This document shows positions 42,339-49,236 of a stretch of DNA of 64,000 nucleotides, piece by piece. A model generated the notes under the pieces. The model was not told the origin of the DNA, searched no databases, and worked only from the letters and a program-made list of their open reading frames with translations. A program made the position numbers and the translations under genes. Location: assembly GCA_902777855.1 (NCBI GenBank), contig CACYVN010000007.1, forward strand, positions 62,001 to 126,000, given 5' to 3'. This DNA comes from an uncultured bacterium. GTDB lineage: Bacteria; Cyanobacteriota; Vampirovibrionia; Gastranaerophilales; Gastranaerophilaceae. Position 1 is the first letter of the stretch, and each line of letters begins with the position of its first letter.

Positions 42339-42378
42339 AACCCATGCCAAATTTAATATTTCGCATGGGTTTCATTTT
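42339..42378 (+). terminator. Intrinsic terminator after asd
   Basis: AACCCATGC (42339-42347) / GCATGGGTT (42363-42371), then TCATTTTTA. Confidence 0.85.
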
Positions 42379-42479
42379 TATCATGCGAATTAATTATTAA
42401 GCAAATTGGGGAACAAAATTATATCTTTTATATAAGAAATATATACGATAAACATATAAATACCGCATATTTAAGAATT

Positions 42480-42541
42480 GTTAACAACATTTTAACAAAA
42501 AGGCAATTTCTCAAAACAAAAATACTTTATATAAATGTAAG
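42480..42541 (+). promoter_or_regulatory. Shared promoter-like element, copy 2
   Basis: TGTTAACA, AAAAAGGCAATTTCTCA and AATACTTTATATAAATG in the same order as on the minus strand at 23398-23460. No ORF follows (ATG is followed at once by TAA), only the candidate RNA B. Confidence 0.55.
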
Positions 42542-42545
42542 GGAA

Positions 42546-42693
42546 ATACAAAATTTCAACTCAGGGAAAATAAAGATTAAATCTCAAATATATGTGAAAA
42601 GGATTTAAGAACAAAAACAAGTTTTTTATACTCTCTCTCTTAATATCCTCGTGTTTATTTAATGTTGCCGTTATTCAATGGCAACTTTTTTTT
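42546..42693 (+). ncRNA. Candidate small RNA B (complementary to RNA A)
   Basis: The interval between the shared promoter element and a strong terminator has no coding frame. Positions 42631-42666 can pair with 29609-29641 over three perfect blocks of 9, 7 and 16 bases with small bulges between. With the operator-like element below, this accounts for most of the 601-base gene-free stretch between asd and the DUF2130 gene. Confidence 0.5.
42664..42693 (+). terminator. Intrinsic terminator of RNA B
   Basis: GTTGCC (42664-42669) / GGCAAC (42680-42685) with a run of eight T. Confidence 0.85.
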
Positions 42694-42790
42694 GATTATT
42701 ATTAACTTTCAGCGATATTTATATTCATATTGAATTTGTTATATTTAACAATTTGCGCCAATTTTGCGACACTAACAGAAAAAATCCCAT

Positions 42791-42809
42791 TGTGTCCAAA
42801 TTTGACACA
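42791..42809. promoter_or_regulatory. Operator-like inverted repeat upstream of the DUF2130 gene
   Basis: TGTGTC-CAAATTT-GACACA is a perfect 6-bp inverted repeat with a 7-base centre, about 110 bases before the gene start. A protein-binding site is plausible; the regulator is unknown. Confidence 0.4.
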
Positions 42810-42915
42810 GGGTAGTTTTATACTAAAAATGCACTCCGGTACAAGCCAGGTTGACGGGATGTGTAAGTGTACATTATACTTATATTTAATAAGTATTAAT
42901 CGAAAGGAAAAACCT

Positions 42916-44130
42916 ATGCAGGAAATTAAATGTCCTAAATGCGGTGAAGTTTTCAAAGTTGATGAATCGGGATATGCCGCTATTGTAAAACAGGTCAGAG
43001 ATGACGAATTTTCAAAAGAACTCGAAAGCAGACAAATTCAGTTTGAATCCGAAAAGAAAAATGCCGTTGAAATAGCAAAATTTGAAACGGAAAAAGAATT
43101 GAATGAAAAACTGAATAAAAAAGAGGCTGAAATTGCCGAACTTAAAAATAAAATAGAGTCTTTTAACAAAGACAAAGAAATTGAAATGACCAAACTTTTG
43201 GCTGATAAAAATGCACAATTGTCAGAAAAAGACAACAAAATTGACAAATTAAAAAATGATATTGCCCTAACCGAAAAAGAATGTCAGTTAAAAGAGCAGT
43301 CTATGAAAGACCAATATGAACAGCAATTAAGATTTAAAGATGAAGAAATAGAACGATATAAAGATTTTAAAGCAAGATTATCTACCAAAATGCTCGGCGA
43401 AACTTTAGAACAGCACTGTGAATTGTCTTTTGAACAATTAAGAGCCACAGGTTTTAAAAGTGCATATTTCGGCAAAGATAACGATGCAAAATCAGGCAGC
43501 AAAGGTGATTACATATACAGAGATTACGACTCCAACGGAAATGAACTCATATCGATTATGTTTGATATGAAAAACGAGGCAGATACGACTGCAACAAAGA
43601 AAAAGAACACCGATTTTCTAAAAGAACTCAATAAAGACCGTGAAGAAAAAGGATGTGAGTATGCAGTTCTTGTTTCAATGCTTGAAGCCGACAATGAACT
43701 TTATAACGGCGGGATAGTCGACATGTCGCATTATTACGAAAAAATGTATGTCATCCGCCCGCAGTTTTTTATTCCTATGATAACAATTTTGCGCAATGCG
43801 GCATTAAATTCTCTCGAGTATAAAAATGAAATTGAACGTATGCGAAACCAAAATATAGATGTTTCAAATTTTGAAAAAGCTTTGATTGATGTTAAAGATA
43901 AGATTTTCAGAAATTACGAAATTGCAGATAAAAAATTTAAAACTGCCATTGACGAAATTGATAAATCCATCAGTCATCTTCTAAAAATTAAAGATGCATT
44001 GATTTCTTCAGGGAACAATTTACGTCTTGCAAGCAGTAAAGCTGATGATTTGAGTATCAAGAAATTAACCAAAAACAATCCTACAATGCAGGCAAAATTT
44101 GATGCCCTGAAAAAACCAAAGAAAAAATAA
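42916..44130 (+). CDS. DUF2130 domain-containing protein
   Basis: A 404-residue protein. An N-terminal zinc-ribbon half ([20 protein letters not shown], one CxxC) leads to a coiled coil (about residues 25-140) and the DUF2130 core ([70 protein letters not shown]). The core resembles a restriction-like fold with acidic residues; biochemical function is unknown. AAAGGAAAAA precedes the start at 42916. Confidence 0.85.
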   Translation: MQEIKCPKCGEVFKVDESGYAAIVKQVRDDEFSKELESRQIQFESEKKNAVEIAKFETEKELNEKLNKKEAEIAELKNKIESFNKDKEIEMTKLLADKNAQLSEKDNKIDKLKNDIALTEKECQLKEQSMKDQYEQQLRFKDEEIERYKDFKARLSTKMLGETLEQHCELSFEQLRATGFKSAYFGKDNDAKSGSKGDYIYRDYDSNGNELISIMFDMKNEADTTATKKKNTDFLKELNKDREEKGCEYAVLVSMLEADNELYNGGIVDMSHYYEKMYVIRPQFFIPMITILRNAALNSLEYKNEIERMRNQNIDVSNFEKALIDVKDKIFRNYEIADKKFKTAIDEIDKSISHLLKIKDALISSGNNLRLASSKADDLSIKKLTKNNPTMQAKFDALKKPKKK

Positions 44131-44149
44131 ATGTACCCCCCATTTGCTT

Positions 44150-44185
44150 CTATGTTCATGCTAAAATTAATTTGCATGAACATAG
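44150..44185. promoter_or_regulatory. 12-bp perfect inverted repeat before purA
   Basis: CTATGTTCATGC (44150-44161) / GCATGAACATAG (44174-44185), just upstream of the purA ribosome-binding site GAAAAGAGGG. There is no T-run, so it is not a terminator. It could be an operator or a leader hairpin controlling purA. Confidence 0.6.
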
Positions 44186-44203
44186 GAAAAGAGGGATATA
44201 ATT

Positions 44204-45490
44204 ATGGAGAATAAGGTTGTAATAGGTGCGCAGTGGGGTGATGAGGGTAAAGCAAAAATCACCGATTTATTAGCGCAGGATGCGGATTTGATTATAAGAT
44301 ATCAGGGTGGATGCAACGCAGGTCATACTGTTGTTGCGCACGGAAAAACCTTCAAATTTCACCTTATTCCGTCAGGAATTTTATACAAGGGCAAAACCTG
44401 TTTAATCGGTAACGGTACGGTTATCTTGCCTGAATATTTTGAACAGGAAATTGAAGGTCTGAAAAAAGAAAATATTGACCTTTCAGGACTCAAAGTCAGT
44501 CCGCTTGCGACAATAACTATGCCTTGGCACACTGAAGTTGACGGCTACAGCGAAGATAACGCAAAAAAAGGTAAAATCGGTACGACTAAAAAAGGTATCG
44601 GTCCGACTTACACTGACAAAATGGCAAGAATTGCACTAAAAATTGAGGATTTGTACTCAAAAGAGGCTTTAAATGAGAAATTAGATGTAATTTTACCTTT
44701 AAAAAATAAACAGTTAAAAGAAGTTTACGGGCTGAAGACATATTCAAAAGAAGAAGTTTTGGCTTTGTGCGAAAAATATGCAAAGATTTTTGAACCTTAT
44801 GTTTGCTTCAACTGGCAGGAAATGTTACATCAATTCAAAAAAGATGGCAAAAAAGTTTTGTTTGAGGGCGCACAGGGAGTAATGCTTGATGTTGATTACG
44901 GTACATACCCGTTTGTCACCAGTTCAAACCCCGTTGGCGGCGGAGCTTGCACAGGTTCAGGCTACGGACCGAAAATGATAGATGAAGTCATCGGGGTTGC
45001 AAAAGCTTATGTAACAAGAGTGGGTGAAGGACCTTTTGTGACTGAATTAACAGACAATACAGGTGATACAATAAGAGAAGTCGGGCATGAATTTGGGGTC
45101 ACAACAGGACGTCCAAGACGCTGCGGATGGTTTGATGCCGTAACAATGAGATATGCATGCCTTGTTGGCGGTTTAACTTCTGTTGCACTCACAAAAATTG
45201 ATGTTTTTGATTCATTTGATGAAATAAAAATCTGCACAGCATACAAAGACAGACGTGACGGGAAAATATACAATTCTTATCCGACAGATGTCTATATTCA
45301 CAAGTATTTAGACCCGATTTACGAAACCCACAAAGGCTGGGGGCAGGATATAACAGGTATTCGCAAATATGAAGATTTACCGCTTAATGCAAGAAAGTAT
45401 CTTGAACGACTTGAAGAACTTCTTGATACCCCGATTTCAATAGTATCAGTCGGCCCCGACAGAGAACAAACTATTTTTAGGGGTAAATAA
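44204..45490 (+). CDS. purA: Adenylosuccinate synthetase
   Basis: A 428-residue GTP-dependent enzyme joining IMP and aspartate, the first step to AMP. It has the N-terminal GAQWGDEGKAKITDLLA (P-loop-like), GCNAGHTVV, GTTKKGIGPTYTDKMAR, QGVMLDVDYGTYPFVTSSN and TTGRPRRCGWFDAV. Full length. GAAAAGAGGG precedes the start, itself preceded by a long inverted repeat. No other purine genes adjoin. Confidence 0.97.
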   Translation: MENKVVIGAQWGDEGKAKITDLLAQDADLIIRYQGGCNAGHTVVAHGKTFKFHLIPSGILYKGKTCLIGNGTVILPEYFEQEIEGLKKENIDLSGLKVSPLATITMPWHTEVDGYSEDNAKKGKIGTTKKGIGPTYTDKMARIALKIEDLYSKEALNEKLDVILPLKNKQLKEVYGLKTYSKEEVLALCEKYAKIFEPYVCFNWQEMLHQFKKDGKKVLFEGAQGVMLDVDYGTYPFVTSSNPVGGGACTGSGYGPKMIDEVIGVAKAYVTRVGEGPFVTELTDNTGDTIREVGHEFGVTTGRPRRCGWFDAVTMRYACLVGGLTSVALTKIDVFDSFDEIKICTAYKDRRDGKIYNSYPTDVYIHKYLDPIYETHKGWGQDITGIRKYEDLPLNARKYLERLEELLDTPISIVSVGPDREQTIFRGK

Positions 45491-45539
45491 AATTTTAACA
45501 AATTGATATTGTCCGAAAAAAAAGTATAATGGTAGAAAG

Positions 45540-46889
45540 ATGGGCAATGCGATAGATAAAAGTTCAATAGAAGATTTAAAACAGCGGGTGAAAAACAAAC
45601 TTGACCAGACTCAGTTGTTCACTTATCGTGGTTCCGTTTCAAAACTTTTGGGTTTAACGGTTGAGGTTAAACTCCCCGGACTGAAAATTGGCGATTTATG
45701 CTACATAGAGACCTATGATGGCAAGCAAAAACCTGCAGAGGTTCAGGCTTTCAGGGGTGAAGTTGCTCAATTATCACTTTTATTAGACGGAGAAGGTATA
45801 GGACAGGGAAGTCTTGTAACTTCAACCGGTAAGCCGATTATTATCCCTGTTGGGGATTTTTTGTTAGGCAGATTGATTGATCCTATGGGTAACCCTATTG
45901 ACGGACGTCCTCTTGATTTGGAAAATGCAGAGTACAGACCCATTGAAGGTCCTCCTCCGGGTCCGTTTGAAAGACCGATTATAACGGAACAGTTTTCAAC
46001 AGGTGTAAGAGCGATTGACGGTTGTATGACAATGGGTGCAGGTCAGCGTTTAGGGTTATTTGCAGGTTCCGGGGTTGGTAAAAGTACTTTATTAGGTATG
46101 ATTGCAAGAAATTCTGATGCGGATGTTAACGTTGTTGCACTAATTGGGGAACGTGGCAGAGAGGTTAAAGAATTTGTAGAGGATGCATTGGGCGAACTCG
46201 GGATGAGTCGTTCTGTACTTGTATGTTCAACAGGAGATAAACCGCCCTTGATTCGTCAAAAATGTCTGCTTGCAGCAACTGCGGTTTGTGAATATTTCAG
46301 AGATCAGGGCAAAAAAGTTTTCTTAATGACCGATACTGTCACACGTTGTGCAATGGCAGGGCGTGAAGTCGGATTGTCCTTAGGTGAACCGCCGACAATG
46401 AAAGGTTATCCTCCATCAATTTTCTCATGGCTGCAAAAAGTTTTGGAACGGGCGGGCAACAGTGAGAGAGGCTCTATAACCGCATTATATACCGTTTTAA
46501 TGGAAGGGGATGATATTAATGATCCGATTGTTGATATTGTTCGTGGTATTGTTGACGGGCATATTTTCTTATCAAGAAAAGTTGCAGAATCAAACCATTA
46601 CCCTGCTATTGATGTTTTAGGCAGTATTTCCCGTCTTATGAGTGCCATTGCATCTCCCGAACACAAACAGGCTGCGGCGAAATTAAGGACTATAATGTCA
46701 TTATATCGTGAAAATAAAGACTTAATTGATGTAGGTATGTATCAGCCCGGGTCAAATCCCCGTCTCGATACTGCCATTGAAATGATGCCTAAAATCAATG
46801 GTTTTCTGCAGCAACGTACCGATGAAAGTGTAACAATGGAAGGTACAATCAACCAACTTATTGAAATGATGCAGGATGTTGAAATTTAA
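45540..46889 (+). CDS. FliI/YscN-type type III export ATPase
   Basis: A 449-residue hexameric ATPase homologous to F1-beta that powers flagellar or injectisome export. Walker A GSGVGKST (residues 176-183), ERGREVKEFV, FLMTDTVTRCAMAGREVGLSLGEPP, SERGSITALYTVLMEGDDINDPI and LDTAIEMMPKINGFLQQ match FliI/YscN and not the F1 subunits. FliH, FliJ and other export genes are absent nearby, so it is isolated at this locus. TATAAT lies 16 bases upstream and a purine stretch precedes the ATG. Probable substrates include the two ASQAR proteins (inference). FliI versus injectisome identity cannot be settled. Confidence 0.88.
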   Translation: MGNAIDKSSIEDLKQRVKNKLDQTQLFTYRGSVSKLLGLTVEVKLPGLKIGDLCYIETYDGKQKPAEVQAFRGEVAQLSLLLDGEGIGQGSLVTSTGKPIIIPVGDFLLGRLIDPMGNPIDGRPLDLENAEYRPIEGPPPGPFERPIITEQFSTGVRAIDGCMTMGAGQRLGLFAGSGVGKSTLLGMIARNSDADVNVVALIGERGREVKEFVEDALGELGMSRSVLVCSTGDKPPLIRQKCLLAATAVCEYFRDQGKKVFLMTDTVTRCAMAGREVGLSLGEPPTMKGYPPSIFSWLQKVLERAGNSERGSITALYTVLMEGDDINDPIVDIVRGIVDGHIFLSRKVAESNHYPAIDVLGSISRLMSAIASPEHKQAAAKLRTIMSLYRENKDLIDVGMYQPGSNPRLDTAIEMMPKINGFLQQRTDESVTMEGTINQLIEMMQDVEI

Positions 46890-47096
46890 AAAACAGCGTG
46901 CGTGCTCAAGATGTAATCTTGGAAGTCCGATTTTTGCAAAAAATCGGGATGAAACCGAGATTGTAGGCGAGGAACGAGCCGTACAAGAAAGGTTTGCAGC
47001 CAGCTTAGTTTTTGAGCACCTTTAGGTGCGTAAAAAACAGCGTGCGTGCTCAAGATGTAATCTTGGAAGTCCGATTTTTGCAAAAAATCGGGATGA
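46888..47096. repeat. 65-bp direct repeats including the tRNA-Pro 3' end
   Basis: 46888-46952 recurs at 47032-47096. Each has a hairpin (CCGATTTTT-GC-AAAAAATCGG) and ends in TCGGGATGA, the complement of the tRNA-Pro acceptor end. The 79 bases between contain GCGAGGAACGAGC and a small GGTGC hairpin. The first copy overlaps the stop codon of the export ATPase gene. Confidence 0.85.
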
Positions 47097-47161
47097 CAAG
47101 ATTCGAACTTGCGACCCCTACCACCCCATGATAGTGCGCTACCAAACTGCGCTACATCCCG
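47088..47161 (-). tRNA. tRNA-Pro (GGG)
   Basis: Minus strand: acceptor CGGGATG/CATCCCG, D-arm GCGC/GCGC, anticodon stem CTATC/GGTAG around the loop ATGGGGT, T-arm GCAAG-TTCGAAT-CTTGT, discriminator A, CCA not encoded. Flanked on both sides by partial copies of itself. Confidence 0.95.
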
Positions 47162-47304
47162 ATATGAATATTATACACCGAAACTGTCGTTTCGGCGGGT
47201 GCTTCCTCTCCTCGGACAATAATTAATTGTCCTCGTCGGCAGAGTCCATCTCGCAAAAACCTGACATTTAGTCAGTTTTTTGCTCGGCAGATTGCTGCAT
47301 CCCG
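47162..47304 (-). pseudogene. Partial tRNA-Pro 5' copy with insert and substitute hairpin
   Basis: Minus strand: CGGGATGCAGC (47304-47294) repeats the first 11 bases of tRNA-Pro with one change, then TCTGCCGAG (47291-47283), a hairpin AAAAAAC-TGAC...GTCA-GGTTTTT, a second CTCTGCCG, a GGACAAT/ATTGTCC hairpin, GGAAGCACC like a D-arm remnant, and CCGAAACGACAGTTTCGG (47195-47178) in place of an anticodon arm. The true tRNA starts 16 bases later. The rest of the gap to 47395 is AT-rich with nothing clear. Confidence 0.6.
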
Positions 47305-47394
47305 AGGGGTAAATATTGCTACCATTGATTGCAATACTTACCACAATATTTATTGTAACATAAAATAAATATTGTACAATAAAAAGCCGAAAAT

Positions 47395-48660
47395 CTATAA
47401 TTTTTCGATAAACTCAACAACTTCTTTCAGTGAATAAATATTATTTTGTACAAAGAAATTCTTACCCGATTTTTTACGGACATAATCAAGGTTTTTACCG
47501 TCTAAAAAATCTTCACTGTATGGTCTTAGCATTACAGTAGGAATTATAACGGTATCGCAATTAACATTTTTTACTGTATCAATTAAATCGTCACTTGTAA
47601 TTAGCCCTGCGACAGTAATATCTTCACCCCAATAATTCGATTTGACAGGATGGGCTTCAACTGTCAGATTTTTTATTTTAGATAATTTTTTTGCAACTTT
47701 TTCAAGCATTTTTTTTGCAGCATATGAACAGGCAAAAATGATTTTGTAAGGTTTAGATACGGATTTTGGCAGATTTAATTTTTTAAAATCATCATAAGTA
47801 AGTCTTAATGCCCCTACGCCATCATCTAACTGACAAAAATTCCCGTAATATTTCGCAGGTGGTATAGGTTCATCTGCCAAAAGGAAAAATTCGTCACTAC
47901 AACATACACGCTTGAATTTCGAGGCAATTTTTATGGTTTCTTTTGCACACTTACTATCAACCCGTTTTAATTTTTCTTCTCTAAACTGTGTTATTCCGAC
48001 AGGAACTATAGCGGTAGATAAAACAGTATTTTTTAACTGCGCCAAATCTGTCAGAGTTCGTTCCAATTCTTTGCCGTCATTTATTCCGGGGCAAAGAACA
48101 ATTTGCGCATGAAACGGAATTTTATTTTTTCTTAGCCATTTTAAATTCTCTAAAGCCTTGCCTGCGTTTGGATTGCGGAGCATTTTTACACGAAGCTCAG
48201 GATTAGTTGTATGAACAGATACATAAAAAGGTCCTAAATGAAGTCTTTTTATTCGCTCTTTATCTTTTTCGGTCAAATTGGTAAGAGTTATATATGTTCC
48301 CTGCAAATACGACAGGCGGTAATCGTCGTCTTTGATATAGAGTGTATCTCTTAAACCTTTTGGCTGCTGATCAACAAAACAAAAAATACAATGATTTAAA
48401 CAAGGTTTAATTTTATCAAAAATCGCACTCTCAAAAACTATACCCAAATCTTCGTCAAAATCTTTTTCAATTTCTATTTCTTCAATTTCACCGTTTTTGC
48501 GTTTTAATTCAATAGTGACAAGTTCTGATTTCATATAAAAATTATAGTCAATCATATCGGTCATTTTTTGACCGTCAACGGATAAAATTTCGTCTCCTTT
48601 TTCAATTTCAAGTTCTTGTGCAATTGAATTTTTTAAAACACTATCAACTATTGCGCCCAT
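47395..48660 (-). CDS. DUF512 protein (PDZ plus radical-SAM-like Fe-S oxidoreductase)
   Basis: A 421-residue protein. An N-terminal PDZ domain (GAIVDSVLKNSIAQELEIEKGDEILSVDG) is followed by a radical-SAM-like core with CLNHCIFCFVDQ (CxxxCxxC), a DUF512 core (ISVHSGE-type FYVSVHTTNPELRVKMLRNPNAG) and a C-terminal phosphate-loop region. This layout is known in Clostridia and Cyanobacteria as an uncharacterised Fe-S protein. I use ATG 48660; an in-frame TTG four codons earlier is possible. It overlaps the PadR gene by 17 bases, so both are coupled. Confidence 0.88.
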   Translation of the reverse strand: MGAIVDSVLKNSIAQELEIEKGDEILSVDGQKMTDMIDYNFYMKSELVTIELKRKNGEIEEIEIEKDFDEDLGIVFESAIFDKIKPCLNHCIFCFVDQQPKGLRDTLYIKDDDYRLSYLQGTYITLTNLTEKDKERIKRLHLGPFYVSVHTTNPELRVKMLRNPNAGKALENLKWLRKNKIPFHAQIVLCPGINDGKELERTLTDLAQLKNTVLSTAIVPVGITQFREEKLKRVDSKCAKETIKIASKFKRVCCSDEFFLLADEPIPPAKYYGNFCQLDDGVGALRLTYDDFKKLNLPKSVSKPYKIIFACSYAAKKMLEKVAKKLSKIKNLTVEAHPVKSNYWGEDITVAGLITSDDLIDTVKNVNCDTVIIPTVMLRPYSEDFLDGKNLDYVRKKSGKNFFVQNNIYSLKEVVEFIEKL

Positions 48661-49168
48661 TTTCTTTTTCAAAACCCTCTACCATTGAAATAAAATTATT
48701 ATATTCGCAAATAGTGTTATCAAGAACTATTTTTTGATAAAAATCAGACTGATTGTATTCATCTTCAAGAATTTTTTGAGCATTCATACGATGCAAATAA
48801 GCTCCGGCTTTAATATTTTCGAACATCTTTTTTGCATCCTGAGAAGATAAAAATGATGTACAGCAAAGTTTTACTTTTGCATCAGAAATAAATTGAAGCG
48901 GATTTTTTGAAAACGGTTCAAGTAAAAGATTTTTCAAAGCTTTAATACCCTCATCGGTTATAGAGTATAATCCGGATAATTTTCCGCCCTCAGACATAAT
49001 TTTTGAAGATGTAATAAATTTTAATTTTTCAAGTCTTACCAAAGCGGGTTTTAATGCCCCGAAACTCGGGTTTGTAAACGGTGCAAATTTGTCTGCAATG
49101 TGTTTTTTAATAGCATACATTGTCAAATCCCGCTTCATTAGTACAAATAAAATTATTAAATCTATCAT
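48644..49168 (-). CDS. PadR-family transcriptional regulator
   Basis: A 174-residue protein. N-terminal winged helix (DLIILFVLMKRDLTMYAIKKHI, FGALKPALVRLEKLKFI, GGKLSGLYSITDEGIKAL) followed by a C-terminal helical dimer domain (ENIKAGAYLHRMNAQKILEDEY) typical of PadR. It overlaps the DUF512 gene and probably regulates its own operon; family members sense phenolics, drugs or stress. Ligand unknown. Confidence 0.85.
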   Translation of the reverse strand: MIDLIILFVLMKRDLTMYAIKKHIADKFAPFTNPSFGALKPALVRLEKLKFITSSKIMSEGGKLSGLYSITDEGIKALKNLLLEPFSKNPLQFISDAKVKLCCTSFLSSQDAKKMFENIKAGAYLHRMNAQKILEDEYNQSDFYQKIVLDNTICEYNNFISMVEGFEKENGRNS

Positions 49169-49236
49169 AAGTTAACAATATCATTAATTGCCCTATTTAA
49201 CAAATTTATTTCATTTTTATATGATATAATCGATTT

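Noticed and set aside
42730-42915. 62-residue N-terminal extension of the DUF2130 protein
   Set aside because: It covers an operator-like repeat and the likely promoter; AAAGGAAAAA and the CxxC ribbon support the start at 42916.
46886-47226. Short open frames across the tRNA-Pro direct repeats
   Set aside because: They run through the tRNA and repeat copies and encode the same peptide twice because of the duplication.
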